From Treponema sp. (lineage in GTDB: Bacteria; Spirochaetota; Spirochaetia; Treponematales; Treponemataceae), in the NCBI GenBank assembly GCA_017617145.1, contig JAFZWX010000204.1, positions 62,001 through 126,000 of the forward strand: a stretch of 64,000 bases of DNA. The letters run 5' to 3'. Shown one piece after another: positions 56,363-64,000 of this stretch. Position 1 is the stretch's first letter, and the number at the start of each line of letters is the position of its first letter. A model generated the notes under the pieces. It made no database searches. It had not been told where the DNA came from and was given only the letters and a program-made list of their open reading frames with translations. Both the position numbers and the translations under genes were made by a program.

Positions 56363-56904
56363 TATTTATCTCCATCAAGTATCGTATCGTAAATCTTATG
56401 ATAAGATGTCTTTCCGTTTTCGACTTCGAACTTACGCATACGCTCAACCAGCATAAGTCTGATGCCATAGGCATACACCGCATCAATTGAAAATGCATCT
56501 AAAGGACGCAAATCATCAAGAAGGCGTAACCTGTATTCATAAAGAAACTGTTCTGCACTTAAAGGACTGTCCATTCCAACTGCAGTACGTGCGGCAGAAA
56601 TAATATCTGCAGTACAACCAGCCGGCAAAGGAAAAGTATCTTTTTTGAGCTTTTGTGCACGAATTTGTGCAAGTGCGCATCGCAGGTTTCTTTCTTTTTC
56701 GTACCAGATATCAAGAAATTTTGAACCGGTTGCATTTAATTCCATTGACGGAACTAAAGAAAGACCATTTAAAATTGATTTTTCTTTATCCGAAATGAAA
56801 CGACTGGCAATTTCCCTGAAGCTTTCGCTTGTTAAAGGAAGTGCAGATTTGCTTTCGGCTGAAGAGATATTTGGTAACTGTGAAACCAGATAATAATATG
56901 CCAC
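56362..56904 (-). CDS. DUF2764 family protein of the V-ATPase operon
   Basis: 180 residues, soluble, mostly helical. The opening AYYYLVSQLPNISSAESKSALPLTSESFREIAS is the DUF2764 signature. It sits where archaeal operons have the C subunit, and may be its equivalent, linking the rotor to the ring; that is inference. The start is GTG at 56904, sharing a base with the atpE stop (TAGTG). The family is limited to spirochaete/Chlamydia/Bacteroidetes-type V-ATPases, as I recall. Confidence 0.85.
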   Translation of the reverse strand: MAYYYLVSQLPNISSAESKSALPLTSESFREIASRFISDKEKSILNGLSLVPSMELNATGSKFLDIWYEKERNLRCALAQIRAQKLKKDTFPLPAGCTADIISAARTAVGMDSPLSAEQFLYEYRLRLLDDLRPLDAFSIDAVYAYGIRLMLVERMRKFEVENGKTSYHKIYDTILDGDK

Positions 56905-57524
56905 TATTGTGCGTCCTTTGCGGCAATTTTCATAAGATCCGCAACTTTAGGGTTTAGATATGCAGCAAACATTTCGGCAAGTGCGTCTGCAGAATAATCA
57001 TAGAATGCGGCACCATTTTTAACACCAATTCTGAATCCTGCAGCAATAGTTTTATCGGGTTTAATTTCCATTCCTTTTTTAATTTCTGCTTTAAGCTTGG
57101 TTTTAAATGTTGATTCCAAAGCCTTAAGGTCTTTTTCACTCAACAACACAGAAAGCTCAGAGGCATCTGTATCTTTTACCCATGCTTTTACTGTTTCTGG
57201 GATTATCTTTCCCAATACATCTTTTGACAGAGCTTTTCCGGTTTCATCCTTAATAAGTCCGTCAAGTTCAGCTACAATTGAATCTTTGAAAGAAAGAAGC
57301 ATATTTCTTCCTGCCTGGATAATTGCTTCATCACTGGCTTTTTCCATGCGTTTAGTTTCTGCTTTTGCATCTTTAATGATTTGTGCAGCTTGGTCTTCGG
57401 CGTTTTTCTTAATTGTTTCTGCTTTTTTTTCTGCATCGGCAATTATTTTTGCAGCCTCTTTTTCAGCGGCCGTTACACCGTCTTTTTTGATTTTATCAAT
57501 CAGTTCCTGTAATTGTACATCCAT
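56904..57524 (-). CDS. atpE: V-type ATP synthase subunit E (peripheral stalk)
   Basis: 206 residues. An N-terminal long charged helix (IKKDGVTAAEKEAAKIIADAEKKAETIKKNAEDQAAQIIKDAKAETKRM) is the stator arm. The C-terminal globular part (about 110-206) contacts the A3B3 head (VKDTDASELSVLLSEKDLKAL, GFRIGVKNGAAFYDYSADALAEMFAAYLNP). SD GAGG is 7 nt before the ATG, and a promoter lies directly upstream, so it is the first gene of the operon. Confidence 0.93.
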   Translation of the reverse strand: MDVQLQELIDKIKKDGVTAAEKEAAKIIADAEKKAETIKKNAEDQAAQIIKDAKAETKRMEKASDEAIIQAGRNMLLSFKDSIVAELDGLIKDETGKALSKDVLGKIIPETVKAWVKDTDASELSVLLSEKDLKALESTFKTKLKAEIKKGMEIKPDKTIAAGFRIGVKNGAAFYDYSADALAEMFAAYLNPKVADLMKIAAKDAQ

Positions 57525-57563
57525 TACAATACCTCACATATTTGTATCCAAATATAATATATT

Positions 57564-57592
57564 ATTTTACTCCTAAAATAACGATTTTTCAA
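57564..57592 (-). promoter_or_regulatory. Promoter of the V-ATPase operon
   Basis: Minus strand: -35 TTGAAA (57592-57587), 17-bp spacer, -10 TAAAAT (57569-57564). It lies 40 nt before the atpE ATG. Confidence 0.65.
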
Positions 57593-57647
57593 TGAAAAAA
57601 GATGGAATCATATATAAAAAAATGCTCCGCAAAAATTGTAAGATAAG

Positions 57648-57780
57648 GAAAACAGTCATACTTCCGCTAAGGTGTGTCTGCAAACTACTGCTGAGCTTGT
57701 AAAGAAATATTTTTCTCGCTTCGCTCGTCAAGCTCAGATGTAGTTTGCAGCCACACCTACGCTCACGTATGACTGTTTTC
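57648..57780 (-). repeat. Large composite hairpin repeat, family 3 (copy 2), in the gene-free stretch 57525-57879
   Basis: Nested perfect arms: GAAAACAGTCATAC (57648-57661) with GTATGACTGTTTTC (57767-57780), AGGTGTG/CACACCT, GCAAACTAC/GTAGTTTGC and CTGAGCTTG/CAAGCTCAG. Internal loops TTCCGCTA/ACGCTCAC, TCT/AGC and TG/AT separate them. The apical loop has a GC-rich piece next to an A/T run, as in the 8415-8563 element. A/T arms AAAAAATGC/GCATTTTTT lie further out (57617-57625, 57805-57813). A 69-aa open frame over it is an accident. Confidence 0.8.
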
Positions 57781-57879
57781 AAAATGCTTTTAATTATTCG
57801 CTCCGCATTTTTTAAGTCTATTCTTTGAGTTTTTTATTATAAATACTTTTTTTATATAATATTATTATTTGGCTGCAAT

Positions 57880-58947
57880 CTATTCCTTTAACCCAAAAGA
57901 ATAAATTGTCTTTGTTTTCATTTCCTGACCGGGTTTTAGGATGCAACTTGGCCAGTCTTTTTTGTTTGGGGTGTCGGGGAAACATTGAGTTTCAAGACAG
58001 AAAGCATCGTGACTGTTGTAAACGCGGCCGTGTTTTCCGATTGTTCCTTTTATGAAATTTGCTGTATAGAACTGGCAGCCTTCCATGTTTGTGTAAACAG
58101 ACATTTCTATGCCTTTTGTAGGTTCATAAACAGTTGCAAATTCTACGAGATCTGTATCGGAAAGTGGAAGTCCACAGTCGGCTTTAGCTGGATCAAACAT
58201 TTCGGTAACATAACAATGATCATAACCAACTCCAATTTGTTTTATATCCTTTCCAATTTTCTTTTCTTTTGTAAAATCAAATGGAGTTCCTTTTACATCA
58301 AGTAATTTACCAGTTGGAATAAGTTTTGAATTTACTTCAAGAATCTTTGATGAATTCATTTTCATTATATGCTCACCAATGTTTCCATTACCAGCAAGAT
58401 TAAAATATGCATGATTTGTAAGATTAACTGGAGTTGCTTTATCTGTTGTTGCCTTATAACTGATTGTAAGATTGTTATTTAAATCAAGGATATATGAAAT
58501 TGACATTTCGCAGTTTCCAGGAAAACCTTGTTCACCATCAGGAGAAACTCTTGTAAATTGAATTCCACTTGATTTTTTTGTTTCTATGATGTGTGCTTTA
58601 AACATCATTTTATTATAACCATCAAATCCACCATGTAGTGTATTTGGTCCATCATTTTTATCGAGTTTGTATGTTTTATCACCAATTGAAAATTCTGCTT
58701 TGCCAATTCTATTTGCAAAACGACCAACTGCAGCACCAAAGAATTTGTTGCCATTTACATAGCCATCAAATGTTGAATGACCTACAATTATATCAGTGTC
58801 TTTACCAAACTTATCTTTAACAACAATGCTTGTAATAGTACACCCATAATCTGTACATGAAAAAGACATATTATCATTAGAAATTGTATAAAGATGAACC
58901 TTTGTTCCGTCTGCAAGAACGCCCCATTTTTGTTTTTTGATTTTCAT
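57880..58947 (-). CDS. galM: Aldose 1-epimerase (galactose mutarotase)
   Basis: Interconverts alpha and beta anomers of galactose or glucose. 355 residues. Conserved sites are GRFANRIGKAEF, NTLHGGFDGYNKM, PVNLTNHAYFNLAGNG (catalytic His), DHCYVTEMFDP and FCLETQCFPDTPNKKDWP (catalytic Glu). There is no signal peptide, so it acts in the cytoplasm. SD GGAGG precedes the ATG. It is flanked by a hairpin terminator upstream and the large repeat downstream, so it stands alone. Confidence 0.93.
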   Translation of the reverse strand: MKIKKQKWGVLADGTKVHLYTISNDNMSFSCTDYGCTITSIVVKDKFGKDTDIIVGHSTFDGYVNGNKFFGAAVGRFANRIGKAEFSIGDKTYKLDKNDGPNTLHGGFDGYNKMMFKAHIIETKKSSGIQFTRVSPDGEQGFPGNCEMSISYILDLNNNLTISYKATTDKATPVNLTNHAYFNLAGNGNIGEHIMKMNSSKILEVNSKLIPTGKLLDVKGTPFDFTKEKKIGKDIKQIGVGYDHCYVTEMFDPAKADCGLPLSDTDLVEFATVYEPTKGIEMSVYTNMEGCQFYTANFIKGTIGKHGRVYNSHDAFCLETQCFPDTPNKKDWPSCILKPGQEMKTKTIYSFGLKE

Positions 58948-58970
58948 ATTTCCTCCAAAGTTGGTAAACC

Positions 58971-58996
58971 TAAAAATTGCTTTCGCAATTTTTTTA
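58971..58996. terminator. Hairpin terminator between the fapA operon and galM
   Basis: AAAAATTGC / GCAATTTTT with loop TTTC, with T or A runs on both sides, in the 117-bp gap between galM and the coiled-coil gene. Confidence 0.6.
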
Positions 58997-59041
58997 ACGG
59001 TTTGCTATTTAACACAGTCCGCCAGCGGCCTTACACATTTC

Positions 59042-59064
59042 ATTGTCGGACTTGACCCGGCAAT
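59042..59064 (-). repeat. Short hairpin, degenerate copy of the CTTGA-loop repeat
   Basis: ATTGTCGGA-CTTGA-CCCGGCAAT directly follows the stop of the coiled-coil gene. One mismatch and one G-T pair make it less perfect than the 53221-53282 element, with the same loop. Confidence 0.65.
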
Positions 59065-59730
59065 CTATAACATATCTATTATAAACTGAATTTCTGTAAT
59101 TGAACAGTTAAATTTTTGAGCAATCTCTTCGGCAGTTGCACCGTCTGCAAACATTTTTCTTACAAGTTCAGGCATACGTTTCTTTTTTTCTTCTTCCGAC
59201 ATCTTCCTTGGCTGTTCATCATATACTTTTGTAATAATCAAAGGAATTTCGTGGTATGCTGCTCCATCTTGAGTTACAACTGTTTCATTTTTTTGAATTG
59301 ATTTAGCTTTTGAAGGTGGGGAATATGTATCATTAGATTGTTCAAAAAGATTTCCCTGTTCCGGGTTCTTATTATTAATTTTTACTTCATAAGCAGATTC
59401 CGGATCAACAACAGTTTTAAATGTATACTTTTGTCCTTTATTAATTTTGTCTGCTTCTGCAATCATATCACGCAATCGCGAAGTAGCTTCCTTAAAAAGC
59501 TCCATTTTTCTATCTGCATCATCAAGCATATTTTGAATTCGTTTTGTTGTTTCTTTTGCAAGATATGTATCGCGGTCTGCAGCCATGTCTATTTCTTTTA
59601 TAAAATGATTTACTTTCTGTTCTGTTTTTTCAATAATTTTATCTGTTGAAAAGAGTCTTTTAAAACGAATTAAAAATACAATCCAAAGAATGATATTTAA
59701 TGTTAATACTGAAATCACAAAAAAAGTCAT
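59065..59730 (-). CDS. Membrane-anchored coiled-coil protein with C-terminal HTH-like segment (unknown)
   Basis: 221 residues. The N-terminus is a single membrane helix (TFFVISVLTLNIILWIVFLI), then a coiled coil (about 25-95: KIIEKTEQKVNHFIKEIDMAADRD, RIQNMLDDADRKMELFKEATSRL). A low-complexity middle follows, then a short helix-turn-helix-like end (DGATAEEIAQKFNCSITEIQFIIDML). This layout recalls the DUF2802/DUF6115 proteins that accompany flagellar flhF-flhG-fliA genes. A motility or cell-pole role is an inference from the neighbourhood. SD GGAAAA precedes the ATG. Confidence 0.7.
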   Translation of the reverse strand: MTFFVISVLTLNIILWIVFLIRFKRLFSTDKIIEKTEQKVNHFIKEIDMAADRDTYLAKETTKRIQNMLDDADRKMELFKEATSRLRDMIAEADKINKGQKYTFKTVVDPESAYEVKINNKNPEQGNLFEQSNDTYSPPSKAKSIQKNETVVTQDGAAYHEIPLIITKVYDEQPRKMSEEEKKKRMPELVRKMFADGATAEEIAQKFNCSITEIQFIIDML

Positions 59731-59759
59731 TTATTTTTCCAATTACCTTATTTTAAATC

Positions 59760-60098
59760 TTACCTTGTAATGTCGACAATAGTTCCTACATATCTGGGTT
59801 TAGCATCGTTGTATCCGTTGAATACAGTTTTTTGTTCTTTTTTACCGTTTCGTTTTTTACCAGGATTCTGGTATGTTCCTGCCCCGCCCTTATGTCCATC
59901 GGGATTAACATTGTTTGTATTTGCTTTGTCGTTATTTGTTTCTTGTACTCTCTGCGACATTTCTAAATTTTTTTGAATCTGCTGTTGTTGCTGTACTGAC
60001 TGCGATACTTGTGCTGCCTGCTGCTGTCCTCCAATATTACGCGCAACATTTGAAATTTGAGAATACATATTTTGAAGATCAATCGGCTGAATACCCAT
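59760..60098 (-). CDS. Small Gln/Asn-rich protein of unknown function
   Basis: 112 residues, no signal peptide or membrane segment. A Gln-rich tract (VSQSVQQQQQIQKN) and a Gly/Lys-rich middle precede a basic end (KPRYVGTIVDITR). It overlaps the fapA end by 20 nt and has GAGGAG upstream of its ATG, so translation is coupled. No family is recognised; its operon partners are fapA and the coiled-coil protein. Confidence 0.68.
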   Translation of the reverse strand: MGIQPIDLQNMYSQISNVARNIGGQQQAAQVSQSVQQQQQIQKNLEMSQRVQETNNDKANTNNVNPDGHKGGAGTYQNPGKKRNGKKEQKTVFNGYNDAKPRYVGTIVDITR

Positions 60099-62046
60099 CA
60101 GGCTGCTCCTCTGCTAAAGAAGGCGGCTCGTAATCTCCGCGCTTACTGAAACTTCTGTCGTAGTAGAAAGTAACATGCTTTGTATCCATCTTGACTTCGT
60201 CAAGGACATCCCTAACATATATTTTAACACCAGCATAAACTGTTTCTTCAACTTTAACTTTTCCAACAGCTTTAAGTTCACGTAAGTGTGCCTGAATCTT
60301 ATCGATTTCGTTTGTCATTTCCTGGAGTTCTTCGCCAATCTGCTTGTTCTTGTTCTTAAGAGCAGCAAGTTTTTCTTCTTTTTCCTGTGGAAGTTTTTTA
60401 CGAAGTTTTTTCTGCTGTTCAAGATTCTGAATATCAAGCTCGTTGTTTTCATAGTCTCTGGTTGAATCTGTCTGATTTTTCTGAAGTTCAAGAAGACGTT
60501 TTTTAGCACGTGGGTCAATACCAACTTCAAGAATGGTTTCTGTACCACCACCAGGAGAACCAACTTTACGTGCACAGATTTCCTCTGTTGCAAGAAGATG
60601 TCCACCAATAATCTGAGCCTTTTTACCGCGAAGTACAATATTCTTCATTGCAGTAATATTTGAATTTACGATTGAATCTGAAACAATAACATTTTCTTCT
60701 ACTTCGACAGTTGTATCGTTTATGAACTTTGCCCACAAAGATTTTCCTGCTTTTATGAAGCCTTCACCCTTACCGAATACACCCTGACGAACAATAATAT
60801 TTCCGGTTGCTTCAAGAACAGACTTATCAACAATTCCGTTAACTTCAATATTTGTTGCTTCAACTTTATAGCCTTCTTCAACAGAACCTTTAATAACAAC
60901 TGTACCAACAAACTTAATATCACCAGTTTTAACATTAACTGCATCAAGAAACTTAATTGGTTCAACAGTAATTTTACCATTTACAAGCATAACTTCTCCA
61001 TCGACAGAGGCTTTGATTGTAACACCATCGCGGTCAAAGTGAACATTTTCACCAAGCTGTATCTGAATATCTTTTCCGTTCTTTGCTTCGAGGTAGCGTC
61101 CAAAAATTGTTTTACCACCTTTACCTCGTTCAGGCTGCATTTTTGTTGCAAGAGGTTGTTCGGCAATAACGTTTTGAATCTGATTAAGTTCCTTATAGTT
61201 AATCTGTCCAGTTTCAGAAACTTTTGCTTTTAATCGTTTTGGATCTGTTTCAAAATTATAAAGAAGATAAGCATCTTTTCCATCTACAGGAAGAATTGCA
61301 TTTGCAACTTCAAAAGGAATATTATAAACAGGATTATCTACAAACTCATTTATTTTAGCTTCGTCGTAACATTGTTCAATTACACCTTGAGCACTAAGAG
61401 CTCGTTTAATAGATTCCGGAGATGCTTCTGCACCACTCAAAGCAGGAGGCGTAACAATAATTGATGCCTTCATTTCATCTTTTGTACATTCAACTGAAAT
61501 AAGAACATCACCTGCAGATACATGTTTATACGCACCAACTATGCAGTATTCATTATCTGTTCCCTGTTTAACAAATTTCTTAACAAGAGATTCATCGACA
61601 TCAATTGTGTCTGGTCTATTGATTTCCTGCATGACATCTTTGAACTCAACTGGCATTCCTTTTCCAACAGGAGGAATAACCTTGAGCATGATATCTGAAG
61701 AAAAATGATGTACATAAAAAAGTCCGTCTCTGTCTTTGAGGCTTTCCTGTTCTTCTGAACCATCTTCTGTAAAGAGTCCATCCGAGGCAAGTTTTCGAAC
61801 TTTTTTGATTGTTGAAGGATCCTGATAAATCCGCAGCTTCCAGGGCTTTTTACCCATTCCCAAAAAACCGTCGCTTCCGCGTTCTATAATTTCATATTGC
61901 AATGCAGAAACCTTTGAATCTAGTTGAACTGCTGCATCCTGAAGTGCTTCGTCAATAGTGTCTGCATGAACTTCTACAGAATGAAGCTCTTTGTCCAGTT
62001 CGAGACGCTTTCGCATTTCTTCGCGGATTACATCAAGAGTTACCAT
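60079..62046 (-). CDS. FapA/DUF342 protein with N-terminal Jag-N-like domain
   Basis: 655 residues. Residues about 20-75 (SVEVHADTIDEALQDAAVQL, then ERGSDGFLGMGKKPWKLRIY) match the Jag_N pattern, followed by the DUF342 core. The core has repeated beta turns (for example GEVMLVNGKITVEPIKFLDAVNVKTGDIKFVGTVVIKGSVEEGYKVEATNIEVNG), then a coiled coil (about 495-580) and an acidic end. The family is called flagellar assembly protein A; its exact role is open. It lies 3 nt after fliA, with no close SD, so it is probably coupled. Confidence 0.85.
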   Translation of the reverse strand: MVTLDVIREEMRKRLELDKELHSVEVHADTIDEALQDAAVQLDSKVSALQYEIIERGSDGFLGMGKKPWKLRIYQDPSTIKKVRKLASDGLFTEDGSEEQESLKDRDGLFYVHHFSSDIMLKVIPPVGKGMPVEFKDVMQEINRPDTIDVDESLVKKFVKQGTDNEYCIVGAYKHVSAGDVLISVECTKDEMKASIIVTPPALSGAEASPESIKRALSAQGVIEQCYDEAKINEFVDNPVYNIPFEVANAILPVDGKDAYLLYNFETDPKRLKAKVSETGQINYKELNQIQNVIAEQPLATKMQPERGKGGKTIFGRYLEAKNGKDIQIQLGENVHFDRDGVTIKASVDGEVMLVNGKITVEPIKFLDAVNVKTGDIKFVGTVVIKGSVEEGYKVEATNIEVNGIVDKSVLEATGNIIVRQGVFGKGEGFIKAGKSLWAKFINDTTVEVEENVIVSDSIVNSNITAMKNIVLRGKKAQIIGGHLLATEEICARKVGSPGGGTETILEVGIDPRAKKRLLELQKNQTDSTRDYENNELDIQNLEQQKKLRKKLPQEKEEKLAALKNKNKQIGEELQEMTNEIDKIQAHLRELKAVGKVKVEETVYAGVKIYVRDVLDEVKMDTKHVTFYYDRSFSKRGDYEPPSLAEEQPDGYSAD

Positions 62047-62049
62047 TTA

Positions 62050-62832
62050 TTAAATGATTCCCTTTCTAAGGTTTGTAAGCTTTGCCCTTAGACGCAAGTT
62101 TGCTTTAGTATGAAGCTGTGAAATACGTGATTCACTTACTTCAAGAACTTCACCAATTTCTTTAAATGTCAAATCTTCATGATAGTAAAGTACAATTACC
62201 ATTTTTTCTTTTTCCGGTAATTCACTGATTGCCTGTGCTATTACTTTACGGATTTCTTCTCGTTCAGCAATTACATCAGGATTCAAGCTTGCAGGAGATT
62301 CTATATTATTACCGATTGACATGTTATCATTGTCGTCACCTGCGTACCAGACATCATTCAAAGAAAGAATACTTGTACCAGAAACTTTCATAATTGTACG
62401 GTGATATTCTTCTTCGGTCATATTAAGTGAGTCTGCAATTTCTGAATCACTTGCAGGACGACCAAGTCGTGATTCAAGAGAAACAATTGCATCTTCAATT
62501 TCACGAGACTTCTGTCGTACAGAACGAGGAACCCAGTCCATCTGACGCAATTCATCAAAAATGGCACCACGAATTCTTGTTACTGCGTAAGTTTTAAACT
62601 TAACATTTTTTGCAGTATCATACTTACTTATTGCATCGAGCAGACCAAACTGTCCGTAACCAACAAGGTCGTCAAATTCAACGCTATTAGGCATGCCTAC
62701 TGCAACTTTTCCAGCAACATATTTTACAAGAGGCATATACTGACGTATAAACTTATCTCGTATTGCTGGAGACTTTGTCTTTTTGTATTCATTCCAAAGA
62801 TCGTCTTCTTCCTGTTCGTCGTTAATCGGCAT
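62050..62832 (-). CDS. fliA: RNA polymerase sigma factor for flagellar genes (sigma-28, FliA/WhiG)
   Basis: 260 residues. Region 2 is seen as RQYMPLVKYVAGKVAVGMPNSVEFDDLVGYGQFGLLDAISKYD and FKTYAVTRIRGAIFDELRQMDWVPRSVR, region 3 as GRPASDSEIADSLNMTEEEYHRTI, and region 4 as LYYHEDLTFKEIGEVLEVSESRISQLHTKANLRLR. It drives class 3 flagellar promoters. SD AAGGAT precedes the ATG; the gene follows an unknown membrane protein and precedes fapA. Confidence 0.95.
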   Translation of the reverse strand: MPINDEQEEDDLWNEYKKTKSPAIRDKFIRQYMPLVKYVAGKVAVGMPNSVEFDDLVGYGQFGLLDAISKYDTAKNVKFKTYAVTRIRGAIFDELRQMDWVPRSVRQKSREIEDAIVSLESRLGRPASDSEIADSLNMTEEEYHRTIMKVSGTSILSLNDVWYAGDDNDNMSIGNNIESPASLNPDVIAEREEIRKVIAQAISELPEKEKMVIVLYYHEDLTFKEIGEVLEVSESRISQLHTKANLRLRAKLTNLRKGII

Positions 62833-62846
62833 AATTTTTCATCCTT

Positions 62847-63593
62847 TTACGTTTCTTCTGCTAATATTGAACTAATTGCCTTCGCCATGAGCGACGCATC
62901 CTTTATTTCACCATCACTTATATCTGAGGTTTTAAAATTTGTTGCACTTTGAACAAATTTTGATTCGTCAGAATCCGAAATAACTACTGTATCATCTTCT
63001 TTGCTGTCGGAAGAAGCTATTTTTAAATCAGACATATCTGGAAGAGTATCAAGCTCATTTCCATCATTTTCCTGTTGTTTTACTATAGCTTCCCTTCTTT
63101 TTTCTGCTTCCTTGTTAGTTTCAGATTCATTTCCCGAAAAATTTGTAACTGTTTCAAAATTTCTTATAGGTACAAATTCATCTTTTGGAACAATAACTTC
63201 CTGTGTAGTATCTTTTGAGTTTCCGGAATTGTAATCTGATTCATTTAGCATCTGATGATTTTCACCAACATCATAATGATTTGGATTTCCACTTTGCTCC
63301 AAAGGTTCATCTTGAATTACAATATCTATATGCTGACCAAGATTTTGTTTATCTGAAGAAGTAACAAAGCCTGCGGAATTTGCACTGTCTGATTGTTCTG
63401 CAACTACAGTTTCTACTGTAAGGAACTTTTCAAAAACAAAAGAAATTCCAAATGCTAAAATACCAAATACAACTCCAAAGATTAATGCTATAAGGAAGAT
63501 ATGGCCAAAGCCGGCTTTTGAAAAGAATCCACATACAAGAGATAAAATGAAACCAGATGCTGCACATATAGTAATTGACTTTATGTTTTTCAT
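62847..63593 (-). CDS. Membrane protein with acidic, low-complexity cytosolic tail (unknown)
   Basis: 248 residues. Two hydrophobic helices at about 5-28 and 31-55 (SITICAASGFILSLVCGFF, HIFLIALIFGVVFGILAFGISFVF) precede a long polar, D/E/S/N-rich region without fold signs. A short conserved-looking end (IKDASLMAKAISSILAEE) closes it. SD GGGAGG precedes the ATG. It is the first gene after flhG, and the fliA operon passes through it. Function unknown; a link to motility is positional only. Confidence 0.75.
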   Translation of the reverse strand: MKNIKSITICAASGFILSLVCGFFSKAGFGHIFLIALIFGVVFGILAFGISFVFEKFLTVETVVAEQSDSANSAGFVTSSDKQNLGQHIDIVIQDEPLEQSGNPNHYDVGENHQMLNESDYNSGNSKDTTQEVIVPKDEFVPIRNFETVTNFSGNESETNKEAEKRREAIVKQQENDGNELDTLPDMSDLKIASSDSKEDDTVVISDSDESKFVQSATNFKTSDISDGEIKDASLMAKAISSILAEET

Positions 63594-63620
63594 TATACCT
63601 CCCGTCTACTTATTTGTACT

Positions 63621-63626
63621 ATTATA
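63621..63626 (-). promoter_or_regulatory. Possible -10 box before the unknown membrane protein / fliA operon
   Basis: Minus strand TATAAT (63626-63621) lies 27 nt upstream of the ATG; no good -35 is seen at 17 nt. Confidence 0.35.
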
Positions 63627-63656
63627 TACCATATTTTTAAAAAAATACAGTTTTTT

Positions 63657-64000
63657 TTAATATTTTGGCTTCTTACCAAGGAACTTCTTTATAAAGCTTG
63701 AAACGCCTTCATTATATTCCGGTTCTGTTTTTTCAATTTTTCCTACAATGTGTTTTAGACAAACTGCAGGTTTAGAAGTTGGATTTACAACAATAAACGG
63801 TTTTTGCCTGATAACACTAGCCTGAACAACAGGATCTTCGTAAACGAATCCAAGATATTCAACCTTATAACCGAGGAATTGTCCTACAATTGTAATAATG
63901 CGTTCAGAAATACGTTTTCCTTCATCTGCTGAATGTACACGGTTTACAATTAATTTAATATCAACATTATGATCAACAATTTCTGTTGTAATGATTTTTA
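63657..64000 (-). CDS. flhG: FlhG/MinD-like ATPase, partial (N-terminus beyond window end)
   Basis: Only the last 114 or so residues are in the window, ending KKFLGKKPKY. Visible features are DIKLIVNRVHSADEGKRISERIITIVGQFLGYKVEYLGFVYEDPVVQASVIRQKPFIVVNP and CLKHIVGKIE, the C-terminal half of the MinD/ParA-like flagellar number regulator. The Walker A is outside the window. Position before fliA and fapA supports FlhG over MinD. Confidence 0.85.
   Translation of the reverse strand, partial: KIITTEIVDHNVDIKLIVNRVHSADEGKRISERIITIVGQFLGYKVEYLGFVYEDPVVQASVIRQKPFIVVNPTSKPAVCLKHIVGKIEKTEPEYNEGVSSFIKKFLGKKPKY

Noticed and set aside
57573..57782. 69-aa open frame between atpE and galM
   Set aside because: It is the translation of a long hairpin; no SD or family.
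1..64000. CRISPR arrays, insertion sequences, prophage
   Set aside because: No regularly spaced repeats, transposase or phage structural genes were found.

Overview
The window reads as chromosomal DNA of a low-GC spirochaete, most likely a Treponema. Pointers are an ancestral-type V-ATPase operon with a DUF2764 gene, a fliA/fapA/flhG motility block, an rpoD-dnaG-mltG block, many small hairpin repeats, and several outer-membrane barrels with no LPS-core genes in view. No transposase, phage gene or CRISPR array was seen.

Layout. 1-8.4 kb (minus strand) is housekeeping: a leading operon (MBL-fold hydrolase, 66-aa protein, mltG, dnaG, rpoD), then a zinc-ribbon coiled-coil gene, rnpB and a TPR gene cut by the window edge. 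8.6-8.8 kb carries tRNA-Thr and tRNA-Tyr. 8.9-14 kb holds a glycogen synthase, two small membrane proteins, a CCA-adding enzyme and trpS. 14.1-15 kb has a DUF4869 gene with a truncated P-loop partner.

15-48 kb is a large surface-polysaccharide locus. Its left arm (minus, 16.7-26.3 kb, very AT-rich) encodes an Fdt-type 3-acetamido-3,6-dideoxyhexose pathway (fdtA, fdtB, fdtC), an O-acyltransferase, glycosyltransferases, a Wzx flippase and UDP-GlcNAc 2-epimerase. A Panacea-type antitoxin and a small partner gene sit inside this operon. Its right arm (plus, 26.3-48 kb) encodes four glycosyltransferases and then the most unusual genes of the window. These are two tandem ~900-aa proteins that join a YidC/Oxa1-like membrane domain to a sulfatase/LTA-synthase-like domain, a CDP-glycerol-phosphotransferase-like protein, and a nucleotidyltransferase-aminotransferase fusion. 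Two GT4 enzymes, two outer-membrane barrels, a WbaP-type initiating transferase and an Omp85-like protein follow. Together they suggest synthesis of a phosphate-containing, teichoic-acid-like or zwitterionic surface polymer.

48-57.5 kb (minus) is the V-ATPase operon E-DUF2764-A-B-D-I-K followed by ispG and a TPR lipid- or periplasm-side protein. 57.9-64 kb (minus) has galM and then flhG(partial)-unknown-fliA-fapA-unknown-unknown, a motility and envelope block.

Between genes lie several long hairpins that fall into families. Family members keep the same loop sequences while their stems have changed but still pair. Several genes have a sigma-70-like -10 box ending 6-9 nt before the ATG and no Shine-Dalgarno, which suggests leaderless mRNAs.
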